Source: Paracoccus sp. N5
GTDB lineage: Bacteria; Pseudomonadota; Alphaproteobacteria; Rhodobacterales; Rhodobacteraceae
DNA: 64,000 nt
Reading direction: 5' to 3'
Assembly (NCBI RefSeq): GCF_000371965.1
Contig: NZ_AQUO01000001.1
Coordinates: 2,302,001-2,366,000 of the forward strand
Positions 7,687 to 15,427 of the stretch are shown here, in pieces; position 1 is the stretch's first letter; the number at the start of each line of letters is the position of its first letter. A program made the translations under genes and the position numbers. The notes under the pieces were generated by a model. That model saw only the letters and a program-made list of their open reading frames with translations, was not told the DNA's origin and did not search any database.

Positions 7687-8078
7687 TCGTCATCCTCACC
7701 AAACTGGATTTTTCGGGCACGAGACAGGGCAACGATATCCTCAACCAATTTAAGGCGGATGGTATGTGCAACTCGGCTTGCAAGTTGGTCGATGTCAGAG
7801 AGACTTCGGATGCGCAGATTATCGAAATTCCTGTCTTCGAACTCTTTCCTTCGAGCTTCACTGGCTTCTAATTTTTCAGATCGTTCTGGATTTTTCGCGT
7901 AGAATTCAACGATTTTTCGGTCCCGGTCGGCGCGGTCGAGCGCGTCCGTGATTGCTTGAACAACTTCGGCATTCATGGATCGTCCCGAGTGTTCTGCTGC
8001 TTCCTTTATACGTTCACGCAAGCCGTCAGGAAGCCTGACGACGAACTGATCTGATCCGCGCCCTGCCTTCGGTGCCAT
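7683..8078 (-). CDS. Arc-family ribbon-helix-helix DNA-binding protein
   Basis: A 131-residue protein. Residues about 11-45 (QFVVRLPDGLRERIKEAAEHSGRS MNAEVVQAI, written here with a break) match the Arc/MetJ ribbon-helix-helix fold, with the beta-strand QFVVRLP contacting DNA. A charged C-terminal extension of about 80 residues follows. The start at 8078 is chosen because the upstream methionines precede the fold by an unlikely tail and GAGG sits 7-10 bp before this ATG. It diverges from a second Arc-like gene across a control region with a perfect palindrome (8134-8158), so it is likely autoregulated. Confidence 0.85.
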   Translation of the reverse strand: MAPKAGRGSDQFVVRLPDGLRERIKEAAEHSGRSMNAEVVQAITDALDRADRDRKIVEFYAKNPERSEKLEASEARRKEFEDRNFDNLRIRSLSDIDQLASRVAHTIRLKLVEDIVALSRARKIQFGEDDE

Positions 8079-8173
8079 CTGCCATCCTCTTTTTGGTAGC
8101 ACTGTGCGATTTCTTGTTGACATGCAAGCGTCGCACCGTGCTATCATATAGCACGGTGTTACTGAGAGGGGAC
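8079..8173. promoter_or_regulatory. divergent control region with perfect operator palindrome
   Basis: A 95-bp gap between two divergent ribbon-helix-helix genes. It holds a perfect inverted repeat, CACCGTGCTAT-CAT-ATAGCACGGTG (8134-8158), and a related partial palindrome GCACTGTGC (8099-8107). A plausible rightward promoter has -35 TTGACA at 8117-8122 and -10 TATCAT at 8142-8147. The spacer is long (19 bp), and the -10 lies inside the palindrome, so a bound repressor would block it. Confidence 0.7.
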
Positions 8174-8317
8174 ATGACCCAGATGAAGCAACTGCCGATC
8201 CGCTTCCCCGTCGATGTCAAGGCGTGGCTGGCGGAACAGGCCCGGCTGAACGGCAGCAGCCAGAACAGTGAAGTGATCCGAGCCGTCCGCGAGCGGATGG
8301 AACGGCAGGAAGCATAG
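8174..8317 (+). CDS. short Arc-like ribbon-helix-helix protein
   Basis: A 47-residue protein MTQMKQLPIRFPVDVKAWLA... consisting of essentially nothing but an Arc-type ribbon-helix-helix: the strand LPIRFP, helix A (VDVKAWLAEQARLNG) and helix B (SQNSEVIRAVRERM). GAGGGG precedes the ATG at 8174. It is the first gene of a rightward set leading to the integrase and is a natural candidate for the protein that binds the palindrome just upstream. Confidence 0.8.
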   Translation: MTQMKQLPIRFPVDVKAWLAEQARLNGSSQNSEVIRAVRERMERQEA

Positions 8318-8328
8318 GAGGCAGGACC

Positions 8329-8562
8329 ATGCAGATTACGTATCCCGAAGGCGTTCTCGACCGGCTGACGCTGTTCGCAGAATGGACCGGCACCACGCCG
8401 CCCAAGCGGCTCTTGAATGGCGAGGGCGAGGACCGGACCTTCACCGATGAGCTGCTGGTCTATTGCGATCAGAACGGCTTGAGCCTCGACTGGCTGTGGC
8501 TGGCCGACGAAAAGTCGCTGGTCATGCAGGCGTTCCATGCTGCCAGGGAGCGCGCCCACTGA
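8329..8562 (+). CDS. hypothetical protein, 77 aa, integration module
   Basis: A 77-residue acidic protein with several Trp and Leu residues (LFAEWTGTTPPKRLL; NGLSLDWLWLADEKSLVMQAFHAARERAH). The segment NGLSLDWLWLADEKSL resembles short proteins encoded next to integrases in alphaproteobacterial islands, but I know no defined function. AGGAGG lies upstream of the ATG at 8329, and its stop overlaps the ATG of the next gene (TGATG), so it belongs to the same transcript. Confidence 0.65.
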   Translation: MQITYPEGVLDRLTLFAEWTGTTPPKRLLNGEGEDRTFTDELLVYCDQNGLSLDWLWLADEKSLVMQAFHAARERAH

Positions 8563-8804
8563 TGAAGCGCCCCGTCGTCAAAGGCGACCGTCCGCCGATG
8601 TTCCTTTCGAAAGCAGACCTGGCGGCGGAATTGTCCGCCAGCGTCTCGACCGTCGACGAATGGACGCGGCAGGGCATCTTGCCCGCGCCGCGCCGCTACA
8701 CCGCCGGGGCGGTTCGGTATTACTGGCCCGAGGTCGTCGACAAGCTCGCCCCGCCGCAGGCGCCGACGGACCCGTTCAAGGAGGCGCTGGGCCGTGTCAC
8801 CTAA
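8562..8804 (+). CDS. helix-turn-helix protein, excisionase/AlpA-like
   Basis: An 80-residue protein. Residues 16-45 (FLSKADLAAELSASVSTVDEW followed by TRQGILPAP) form the winged HTH typical of phage excisionases and AlpA-like regulators. Its ATG overlaps the preceding stop, and its end overlaps the integrase start by 11 bp. Being directly in front of an integrase fits a role as recombination directionality factor, which is inferred from position and fold only. Confidence 0.75.
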   Translation: MKRPVVKGDRPPMFLSKADLAAELSASVSTVDEWTRQGILPAPRRYTAGAVRYYWPEVVDKLAPPQAPTDPFKEALGRVT

Positions 8805-9828
8805 GATCGAGCTGCCACGCGGCGTTCATCGGGTGAAAGCGCGAGGCCGAGATTACTTCTACTTTCAGCCGGGCAGGGGAACCCCGAACGCTGGTGCCCG
8901 GATCCGCCTTCCCGACGATCCCCGATCCCCCGAATTCTGGACCGCCGTTCGCCAGCTGGAAGGCATCGCCGAGCGGACGGACACCATCGGCGCCCTGATC
9001 GACGCTTACATCGCCTCTTGGCCATCGGCACGAAAGAAGATCACCCCGGCCACGCAGTCGCAGTATCGCCGCTATCTGCAAGTCGTGCGCGAGCTATGGG
9101 GCAACCTGCCAGCCGAAGACCTGCGCCCTGCCCATGTCGAAGAACTCATGGTCAAGATCGGCGCCACGAAGCACGGCAGGGCGAACAACATCCTCTATGC
9201 CCTTCGCAGCATGTGCTCATGGGCGCGCGGTCCTGTCGGGCTGCTGCATTCCGATCCCGTCCACGGCGTGAAGACCTTCGAGTCGAAAGGCGGGCACGAA
9301 CCTTGGACCGATGACCAGTTGGTCTTTGCGGAAAAGAACCTGACCGGGATGCTGCGCCGGGCTTTCTTCCTAGCCCGCTACACCGGCCAACGCGCCAGCG
9401 ACATCATTCGTATGGGCTGGACCGATGTCGACGGCGACACCATCAGCCTGCGCCAGAAGAAGACCGGAGTCCGCCCGGTTTGCCCGATCTTCCCCGAACT
9501 CGAAGCGGAAATGGCGACGTGGGAAAAGCGGCCGGGGCCGTTCCTGCTGCAAGACAGCGGCAAGAACATCGGCAAGCCGGTCAGCGCGAATCAGTTGTGG
9601 AAGGTCTTCGACGACTACCGCGACAAGCACGAAGAACTCGACGGCGTCGTCTGGCACGGGCTCAGGGCGAACGCTGTCATCCGTCTGCGGCGCGCCGGAT
9701 ACACCGGACAGCAGATCAGCGACACTATCGGAATGTCGGTCGAAATGGTCGAGCGTTACAGCCGCCATCAAGACCGCGTGGCAGCGGCCCAGACCGTTCT
9801 CAGCACATACCGGGAACGGAAACTGTAA
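8794..9828 (+). CDS. tyrosine recombinase / phage-type integrase
   Basis: A 344-residue site-specific recombinase. It has an N-terminal arm-binding part, a core-binding SAM-like domain (about residues 60-150, with YIASWPSARKKITPATQSQY), and a C-terminal catalytic domain with the active-site Arg in ARYTGQRASDI, a Lys in RQKKTGVRPV, the HxxR box WHGLRANA, and the nucleophilic Tyr in MVERYSRHQD. The start is GTG with AAGGAGG 10 bp upstream, inside the preceding gene. It reads toward ssrA, whose 3' end lies about 60 bp away, and ssrA is a classical integration target. All catalytic residues seem present. Confidence 0.92.
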   Translation: MSPKIELPRGVHRVKARGRDYFYFQPGRGTPNAGARIRLPDDPRSPEFWTAVRQLEGIAERTDTIGALIDAYIASWPSARKKITPATQSQYRRYLQVVRELWGNLPAEDLRPAHVEELMVKIGATKHGRANNILYALRSMCSWARGPVGLLHSDPVHGVKTFESKGGHEPWTDDQLVFAEKNLTGMLRRAFFLARYTGQRASDIIRMGWTDVDGDTISLRQKKTGVRPVCPIFPELEAEMATWEKRPGPFLLQDSGKNIGKPVSANQLWKVFDDYRDKHEELDGVVWHGLRANAVIRLRRAGYTGQQISDTIGMSVEMVERYSRHQDRVAAAQTVLSTYRERKL

Positions 9829-9884
9829 AACCGTTGCAAAACTGGAAACCCATTAGGCAGGGAAAACAGATGCTTACGAAGGCA

Positions 9885-10206
9885 GGAATAAAGTGCAGGA
9901 TTCTGTTGCCAGGCTCCTGCGGGCCCCGCCTTACGCTGCTAGGCGGAAGGGCTTGAGTTTCGGTTACCCGAGCTGCTTACGCAGCCAGAGCCACCGGAGC
10001 ACGGTTGTCGTTGGCAACTGTACATTTTGCACCGATGACGGTGGTAGCTCACCGAGACAAAGCAAACAGCTTTAGACGTTCGTCGATCCTGTTTCGACCC
10101 CATGTGCCCCCAACGAGGGAATCTGGTGGAGTCGCCGGGTACCGCCCCCGGGTCCGATCCGCTTATTACCTGCGCGTTTATGTCCATAGTCCGGGCGAAC
10201 CCGGAC
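9885..10206 (-). ncRNA. ssrA: tmRNA, circularly permuted two-piece form
   Basis: Rescues stalled ribosomes by trans-translation. On the minus strand the acceptor piece comes first and ends in CCA at 10124. After a 22-nt excised spacer, the coding piece begins at 10101 with GGGGTCG, which pairs with CGACTCC of the acceptor piece to form a 7-bp tRNA-like stem. The conserved GTCGAAACAGGATCGACG follows. The tag frame (10015 down to 9977) reads ANDNRAPVALAA and ends in TAA. The coding-piece 3' end near 9885 (CACTTTATT) can pair with AATAAGCGG at the acceptor-piece 5' side. Outer ends are estimates: 10206 is the predicted transcription start. Confidence 0.93.
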
Positions 10207-10212
10207 CCGACG

Positions 10213-10241
10213 AATATAGGCGCCCGCACTTCCGCGCGCAA
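10213..10241 (-). promoter_or_regulatory. promoter of ssrA
   Basis: On the minus strand TTGCGC (10241-10236) and TATATT (10218-10213) are spaced by 17 bp and lie upstream of the tmRNA acceptor piece. The predicted transcript would begin near 10206 with a hairpin GTCCGGG-TTCG-CCCGGAC before the mature RNA. Confidence 0.6.
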
Positions 10242-10297
10242 GAGAGGGGAACGCCGTTCCCCTCTTGCCCCGCTGGCGCGGGTCAATTCACCCCATG

Positions 10298-10364
10298 GGG
10301 TATTTCTCCAACAGAGAAGGCCCGGGCGCGGCGGCTCGGGCCTTCTTTGTTTTTCAAATACCCA
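10298..10364. repeat. palindromic copy of the GGRTATTT/GAGAAG intergenic repeat
   Basis: GGGTATTT...CAGAGAAGGCCCGGG is followed 8 bp later by its inverse, CTCGGGCCTTCTTTG...CAAATACCC, giving a long imperfect hairpin between ssrA and the end of the binding-protein gene. Related single or paired copies occur near 38495, 50235, 58880 and 62990. It may act as a bidirectional terminator. Confidence 0.6.
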
Positions 10365-10406
10365 TGCGACCGCGCCGATCACCCGGTGCCGGTCGGGTTC
10401 GGGGCG

Positions 10407-11450
10407 TCAGAAGCCGGCCTTGATCTTTTCGAACTCCTGCAGCTGGCGCTCGCGTTGCTGCGGGTCGTTCGGGGTCTGGGCCAGGATCGGCGCGTCGATG
10501 GGCGAGAGGCCCTCCTTCACCGCCGGCTCGTCCTTGATCGTGTCCATCGCCACGGTCGAGGTATGGCCGTAGCCGATGGTGTCCAGCAGGCCCTTGGCCG
10601 CCGGGGGCGCGAGCCAGGCGTTGATGAAATCATAGGCCTTGTCTTCGCTGCCCGGGCCGTTCTTCAGGTTGATGAAGCCGCAGAAGAAGGTCGAGCTGCC
10701 CTCCTTGGGCGCGCGCTGGAAGCCGACCGGGAAGCCGTCCTTTTCCAGAAGCACCACGCCGTCGTTCCAGGACCAGGCCACGTCCACCGCGCCCGAGGCC
10801 ATCAGCTGCGCCTGCTCGGCCGGGTCGGCCCAATAGGCGGCGACGTTCTGATGCGCCTGGCGCAGCCAGTCGGCGGCGGCCTTGAACTGCTCGTCCGTGA
10901 CCTTGGTCCAGTCGGTGGTGCCGGTCGCCAGATAGGCCAGCGCCCAGACGTCGTCCGCCGAATCGGGCAAGGACACCCGGCCCTGGTATTTCGGGTCGAT
11001 GAAGACGTTCAGGCTGGCCACGTCCTCGGCCGGCACGGTGTCCTTGTTATAGGCGATGGCGGTGGCGCCCCAGTCGGTCGGGATATACCAGACGCCGCTG
11101 TCGTCCTTGAAGATCGGCGAATCGAGGAATTTCGGGTCGAGCGTTTCGAAGGCCGGGATCTTCGCGGTGTCCCAGGGTTCGATCAGCCCGGCGTCGCGGT
11201 ATTTCGACACCATCTGCGAGCAGGGATGCGCCACGTCCGCCTTGAAGCCCGAGGCGAGCTTCTGATAGGCCTCGTCGTCGTCGCCATAGAAGGCGAAGGT
11301 CGGGCTGTCGCCGTTCTTGTCGATATAGCCCTGGAAGATCACCGGCTCCTCGAAGCCGGCCCAGTCGAAGACCGTCAATTCGGGATCGGCGGCATGGGCG
11401 GCGGTGCCGGCGAGGATCAGCGCAAGGGCAGAGGAACGCAGGAGTTTCAT
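10407..11450 (-). CDS. ABC transporter substrate-binding protein, polyamine type (PotD/PotF-like)
   Basis: A periplasmic binding protein of 347 residues with a Sec signal peptide MKLLRSSALALILAGTAAHA. The mature part shows the bacterial solute-binding fold of the spermidine/putrescine class: ELTVFDWAGF near the start, HPCSQMVSKYRDAGLIEPWD, TDWGATAIAYNKDTV, and a C-terminal NAWLAPPAAKGLLD. The start at 11450 gives a proper signal peptide. No permease or ATPase genes are adjacent, so it is an orphan binding protein here, and its true ligand cannot be told from sequence. It is followed by the palindromic repeat at 10298-10364. Confidence 0.88.
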   Translation of the reverse strand: MKLLRSSALALILAGTAAHAADPELTVFDWAGFEEPVIFQGYIDKNGDSPTFAFYGDDDEAYQKLASGFKADVAHPCSQMVSKYRDAGLIEPWDTAKIPAFETLDPKFLDSPIFKDDSGVWYIPTDWGATAIAYNKDTVPAEDVASLNVFIDPKYQGRVSLPDSADDVWALAYLATGTTDWTKVTDEQFKAAADWLRQAHQNVAAYWADPAEQAQLMASGAVDVAWSWNDGVVLLEKDGFPVGFQRAPKEGSSTFFCGFINLKNGPGSEDKAYDFINAWLAPPAAKGLLDTIGYGHTSTVAMDTIKDEPAVKEGLSPIDAPILAQTPNDPQQRERQLQEFEKIKAGF

Positions 11451-11559
11451 CGGGGGCCTTTCGGATGGGTGGCGGATGGCCCTGACGCTAGCCGGCCCGC
11501 GGCCACCTCGCAAGCCTTGCCCGGTGGCCGAGCCCGGCCGTCCTCGCGAAACCGGCGCC

Positions 11560-12453
11560 CTACCAGCGCCCCGAGGCGCCGCCGCCGCGCGACGCGCCGC
11601 CGCCGAAGCCGCTGCTGCCGGGGCGGCTGGCGCGGAAGGCCGGGTTGCGTTCCTGGCGCAGCAATTCGCCGGCCGGGCCGTAGAAGCTGCGCGTACCCAG
11701 CGGCGCCAGCCGGGTTTCGCTCCAGCCGCAATGCGGGCAGCGCCGCGTCACCGCCTGGTCCGAGACCAGGGTGCTGCCGTCGGGCTGTGGCTGGCTGTTC
11801 GGGGCGCGGGTCGTTTCCAGCCCGCGCCGGCGGCATTGCGGGCAGCGGTTGCGTTGCCACAGCCGCCAGCCCATGCCGGCCAGGATCAGGGTCCAGGCCC
11901 CGCCGAACAGGACCGGGAACAGCCGCGCGAGCCCGCTGCGGCGCGGGGCCTCGATGCCGCGGCCCTGGGCCTGGGGCAGGGCGATCTGCTCGATCACCGC
12001 CAGCGTGCCCTCGCGGATGCCCTGCGACATGCGGCCGTCGCGAAAGGCGGGCAGCATGGTGCCGCGCATGATGTCCTGGGCCAGGATGTCGGCATCGCCG
12101 GGATAGCCGGCGCCAAGCGCGATGCGCGCCGCGCGGTCCCGGGCCAGCACCAGCAGCATGAAGCCGTCGTTGCGGTCCGCCCGGCCGACGCCCCACCGGT
12201 TGAAGAGCCGGGTGGCGAAATCCTCGAGCCCGGCGCCGTGGCTGCTGTCCAGCGTGACCACCGTGCCCTGCACGCCGGTCCGGCGGTCGAGGTCCGACAG
12301 CGCCCGGTCCAGCGCCTTTGCATCGGCGGGCGTCAGCAGCGCGGCGAAGTCGTTGACCGTGGTGCTGGCGGGCGCGGGCAGGTCCTGCGCTTGCGCCTGC
12401 AGCGCCAGCCCCAGCCCCAGGACCAGCAGCACGGCCGCCAGCCGCCGCATCAT
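11560..12453 (-). CDS. TPM-domain protein (YgcG-like), membrane anchored
   Basis: A 297-residue protein with a signal peptide (MMRRLAAVLLVLGLGLALQA), a TPM domain at about residues 30-150 (VNDFAALLTPADAKALDRAL; LFNRWGVGRADRNDGFMLLV), and one transmembrane helix near 185-203 (FPVLFGGAWTLILAGMGW). It is followed by CxxC pairs (RCPQC, RCPHC) that resemble a zinc ribbon, and a Gly/Ser-rich tail SSGFGGGASRGGGASGRW typical of YgcG-type proteins. Its ATG overlaps the ppk2 stop by 4 bp, so it is the last gene of the ATPase-metA-ppk2 operon. Confidence 0.85.
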   Translation of the reverse strand: MMRRLAAVLLVLGLGLALQAQAQDLPAPASTTVNDFAALLTPADAKALDRALSDLDRRTGVQGTVVTLDSSHGAGLEDFATRLFNRWGVGRADRNDGFMLLVLARDRAARIALGAGYPGDADILAQDIMRGTMLPAFRDGRMSQGIREGTLAVIEQIALPQAQGRGIEAPRRSGLARLFPVLFGGAWTLILAGMGWRLWQRNRCPQCRRRGLETTRAPNSQPQPDGSTLVSDQAVTRRCPHCGWSETRLAPLGTRSFYGPAGELLRQERNPAFRASRPGSSGFGGGASRGGGASGRW

Positions 12454-13361
12454 GGTTCCAGGATCTCCGGCCCGCCGGTGATCTTCGGATCCGGGTTGCC
12501 GATCACCGCATCGTCGCGGCCGGTGAAGTCCACCGCGCGCAGGATGGCCTGGATCGCCGCGATCCGCGCCCGGCGCTTGTCGTCCGAGCGGATCACCGTC
12601 CAGGGCGCGATGCCGGAATGGCTGCGCCGCAGCGTGTCGCGGATCGCGTCGGTATAGTCGTCCCATTTCGCCAGCCCGTCCACGTCGATCGAGCTGAGCT
12701 TCCATTGCTTCAGCGGATCCTTCTCGCGGTCGAGGAAGCGCTTCAGCTGCTCGGCACGGCCGACGTTCAGCCACAGCTTGACCAGGATCACCCCGTCATC
12801 GACCAGCATGCTTTCAAAGGACGGCAGCTGGCGGAAGAAGGTCTCGCGCTGCGCCTCGGTGCAGAAGCCGAAGACCTTTTCCACCACGCCGCGGTTGTAC
12901 CAGCTGCGGTCGAACAGCGCGATCTCGCCCGCCGCCGGCAGCCAGTCGACATAGCGCTGGAAATACCATTCCCCGGCCTCGCGCTCGCTGGGCTTGGGCA
13001 GGGCGGCGATATAGGCCGAGCGCGGGTTCAGGTTCTCGCGCACCCGCTCGATGGTGCCGCCCTTGCCGGCGGCGTCGCGGCCTTCGAACAGCACCACCAT
13101 GCGCTTGCCGGTATGGATCACGTCGCGCATCAGCCGCACCAGTTGCAGTTGCAACCCTTGCATCTGCGCGTCGTATTCCTTGCCCTTCATCTCGTCGCGA
13201 TAGGGAAAGGAGGCGTCCAGGATCTCGTCGCCACTCGCGTCACGGATCGCCTCGCGCACCGCCTCGGGCGCGTCCTTGTCCAGATAGCGCGAGATGGCGC
13301 CGACGAAGGGCAGGTCGGGGCGGGTCGCGGCCAGCGCCTTCTCGTCGGATTTCTTCGCCAT
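12450..13361 (-). CDS. ppk2: polyphosphate kinase 2 family protein
   Basis: Uses polyphosphate to phosphorylate nucleoside diphosphates (or, in some subclasses, monophosphates), linking phosphate storage to nucleotide pools. The 303-residue protein is a single-domain PPK2 with Walker A FEGRDAAGKGGTIERV (about residues 92-107), the lid region NPRSAYIAALPKPSEREAGEWYF, and Walker B LFDRSWYNRGVVEKVFG. Its ATG directly follows the metA stop (TGAATG), and its stop overlaps the TPM gene. The single domain and length fit class I-type enzymes; substrate preference is not decidable here. Confidence 0.92.
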   Translation of the reverse strand: MAKKSDEKALAATRPDLPFVGAISRYLDKDAPEAVREAIRDASGDEILDASFPYRDEMKGKEYDAQMQGLQLQLVRLMRDVIHTGKRMVVLFEGRDAAGKGGTIERVRENLNPRSAYIAALPKPSEREAGEWYFQRYVDWLPAAGEIALFDRSWYNRGVVEKVFGFCTEAQRETFFRQLPSFESMLVDDGVILVKLWLNVGRAEQLKRFLDREKDPLKQWKLSSIDVDGLAKWDDYTDAIRDTLRRSHSGIAPWTVIRSDDKRRARIAAIQAILRAVDFTGRDDAVIGNPDPKITGGPEILEP

Positions 13362-14291
13362 TCACCGCTCTCCGATGCGCGAGATGTCGTACCAGGTGGT
13401 CTGGTAGATCTCGTTGATCCAGTTACCGTAGAGCAGATGGGCGTGGCTGCGCCAGCGGTTCGTCGGTGCCTGCGCGGGGTCGTCGTCGGGATAATAGTTC
13501 ACCGGCACGTTGATCGGCTTTCCCGCCGCCACGTCGCGGTCGTATTCGTCCTTGAGCGTGGTGCTGTCATATTCGAAATGGTTGAAGACATAGAGCGCGC
13601 GATGGCCCGGATCCTCCAGCAGGCAGGGCCCGACCTGGTCCGAGGCGATCAGCGTGTTCAGCCCCGGGCAGGCGTCCACCTCGGGCTGGCGCACCTCGGT
13701 CCAGCGGCTGACCGGCACCAGCACGTCGTCGGAAAAGCCGCGCAGATAGGGGCTGGAGGGCGCCAGGTTCTGGTGGCGGAAGCAGCCGAAGGCCTTGCGC
13801 TCCAGCATGTGCTTCTTCAGCCCGTGGAAATACCAGGCCATCGCCATGCCGCCCCAGCAGACGCCGAAGGTCGAATGCACATGCGTCCGGGTCCATTCGA
13901 AGACCCGGGTCAGCTCGTCCCAATAGGTCACCGCCTCGAAGGGCAGGTGCTCGATCGGGGCGCCGGTGATGATGAGCCCGTCGAACTTCTCGCCCGTGGC
14001 CGCGACGTCGCAGAAGCGGCGATAGAAGCTCTCCATGTGATCGGCGGCGGTGTTGCGGCTTTCATGGTCCGACATGCGGATCAGCTGGAAGTCGATCTGC
14101 AGGGGCGTCGCGCCGATCAGCCGGGCGAACTGGTTCTCGGTCTGGATCTTCTTCGGCATCAGGTTCAGAAGCCCGATGCGCAGCGGCCGGATGTCCTGGG
14201 TCGCCGCACGACCCGGCGACATGACCATGACGCCTTCGTTCGACAGGATGTCAAAGGCGGGCAGGTCATTCGGTAGGGTGATGGGCATCAT
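13362..14291 (-). CDS. metA: homoserine O-acyltransferase (MetA/MetAA)
   Basis: Activates L-homoserine with an acyl group in methionine biosynthesis; many alphaproteobacterial MetA-type enzymes use acetyl-CoA rather than succinyl-CoA. The 309-residue protein has a glutamine-amidotransferase-like fold with the catalytic Cys in STFGVCWGGMAMAWYFHG (about residue 142), the His in ALYVFNHFEYDS and the associated Glu there, plus the N-terminal GLLNLMPKKIQTENQFARL signature. MM at the start gives two possible ATGs (14291, 14288). It overlaps the upstream ATPase gene by 4 bp. Confidence 0.94.
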   Translation of the reverse strand: MMPITLPNDLPAFDILSNEGVMVMSPGRAATQDIRPLRIGLLNLMPKKIQTENQFARLIGATPLQIDFQLIRMSDHESRNTAADHMESFYRRFCDVAATGEKFDGLIITGAPIEHLPFEAVTYWDELTRVFEWTRTHVHSTFGVCWGGMAMAWYFHGLKKHMLERKAFGCFRHQNLAPSSPYLRGFSDDVLVPVSRWTEVRQPEVDACPGLNTLIASDQVGPCLLEDPGHRALYVFNHFEYDSTTLKDEYDRDVAAGKPINVPVNYYPDDDPAQAPTNRWRSHAHLLYGNWINEIYQTTWYDISRIGER

Positions 14292-15151
14292 GCTTCCTTT
14301 CGTTCGATGGCCCGGCCGATCAGCGCGATCAGCTCGTCCGGGCTGCGGACCTCGGCCACTTCCTCGGCCAGGAGCGTCAGGCCGCGCCGGGCCATGGCCT
14401 CGTAGCGCGGCTGGCGATGGGCCAGGGCGCGGGCATAGGTCCAGCGGATGAAGTCGTCGGGATTGACCTCGTCCTCGGCCAGGCCCTTTTCCACGCGATA
14501 GTCGGTCCAGGCCCGGTCCAGGAAATCCGGCTGGTAATACATCGGCTTCGGCGCGCGGTCGAAGCGGCGCACCAGCTCCTCGGTATGCGCGGCCGAGCCC
14601 TTGATCCAGACCAGGGCCAGGTCGCGTTCCAGCGCGTCCAGCACCGGGTCGGTCTCGGCGAAGGGATCGACCACCTCGCAGACCGAGCCGCCGGAATCGC
14701 AGACGAAATTCCCCAGGTTGTAGATCTCTTGCGCGCGGCGGATGAAATGGCTGGTGTCCAAGAGCGCCGCGATCTCGGCCATGCGGTGCTGGCCCTGGCG
14801 ACGCATGTATTCCGGGAACTCCAGCCCGCCGCGCGTCACGCTGCCGGGCTTGCCGAGATAGGTGGACAGCGGCGCCAGGTTTTCAAAGGTGATGTTGCTG
14901 GCGATATAGACCGAATCCGACAAGAGCAGCTCGCGCAGGAACGGCACCTTCATCGCCTCGCGCTTGAAGTTGTCGGCGATCAGCTCGCCCATGTAGCGCG
15001 TGCCGATGCGGTAATCGACCGAGTAGTGGAACCACTCGCCCGAGCCGCGCAGCATCGAGGCGAGATAGGTCTTGCCGAGGCCCGACATGCCGAAGAACAG
15101 CACGCGCTTTCTGGGCGCGGCCAGCCATTCGGCCTTGGTCTTGTAAAGCAT
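14288..15151 (-). CDS. P-loop ATPase, conserved upstream of metA
   Basis: A 287-residue soluble protein with a Walker A motif GMSGLGKTYLASML (about residues 21-34), but no similarity to a named enzyme that I can identify. The segment ITFENLAPLSTYLGKPG and a C-terminal helical part follow. It has a strong AGGAAGGAG ribosome site before the ATG at 15151. It is the promoter-proximal gene of ATPase-metA-ppk2-TPM, with 4-bp overlaps or direct junctions throughout, and the ATPase-metA pairing is usual in Rhodobacterales. A regulatory or chaperone-like link to methionine synthesis is only an inference. Confidence 0.8.
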   Translation of the reverse strand: MLYKTKAEWLAAPRKRVLFFGMSGLGKTYLASMLRGSGEWFHYSVDYRIGTRYMGELIADNFKREAMKVPFLRELLLSDSVYIASNITFENLAPLSTYLGKPGSVTRGGLEFPEYMRRQGQHRMAEIAALLDTSHFIRRAQEIYNLGNFVCDSGGSVCEVVDPFAETDPVLDALERDLALVWIKGSAAHTEELVRRFDRAPKPMYYQPDFLDRAWTDYRVEKGLAEDEVNPDDFIRWTYARALAHRQPRYEAMARRGLTLLAEEVAEVRSPDELIALIGRAIERKEA

Positions 15152-15427
15152 GGGCGCTCCTTCCTGCCGGGCCCATCCGTCGGGCAGGGGATAGTTAATC
15201 CCGCGCCGGCGCATAGAAAAGGCCCCAGAATCCCGCAGCCTCGGCAAAAAATCCGCAACCGCCCCTTGCGCCGGGGCCGCGAGCCCCCAAGTCCTGCGGG
15301 CGGACCGGGCCCCTCTGACGACCGAAAGTCGTGATGTCGGACCGCATCGAGCCTGCTCGATGCCAGCCCGGAACCCACCGTCCCGCCCGTGCGCCTGGCA
15401 TCCAGCACCCAAACTGGAGCCTGACCC

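Noticed and set aside
9829..9900. A duplicated ssrA end (att repeat) matching 4373-4572
   Set aside because: Comparing the two stretches by eye showed no shared run long enough to be an att core.
15152..15427. A riboswitch for metA (SAM type) or TerC (manganese yybP-ykoY type)
   Set aside because: The divergent region has several GC-rich hairpins, but I could not find the conserved cores of either class on the relevant strand.
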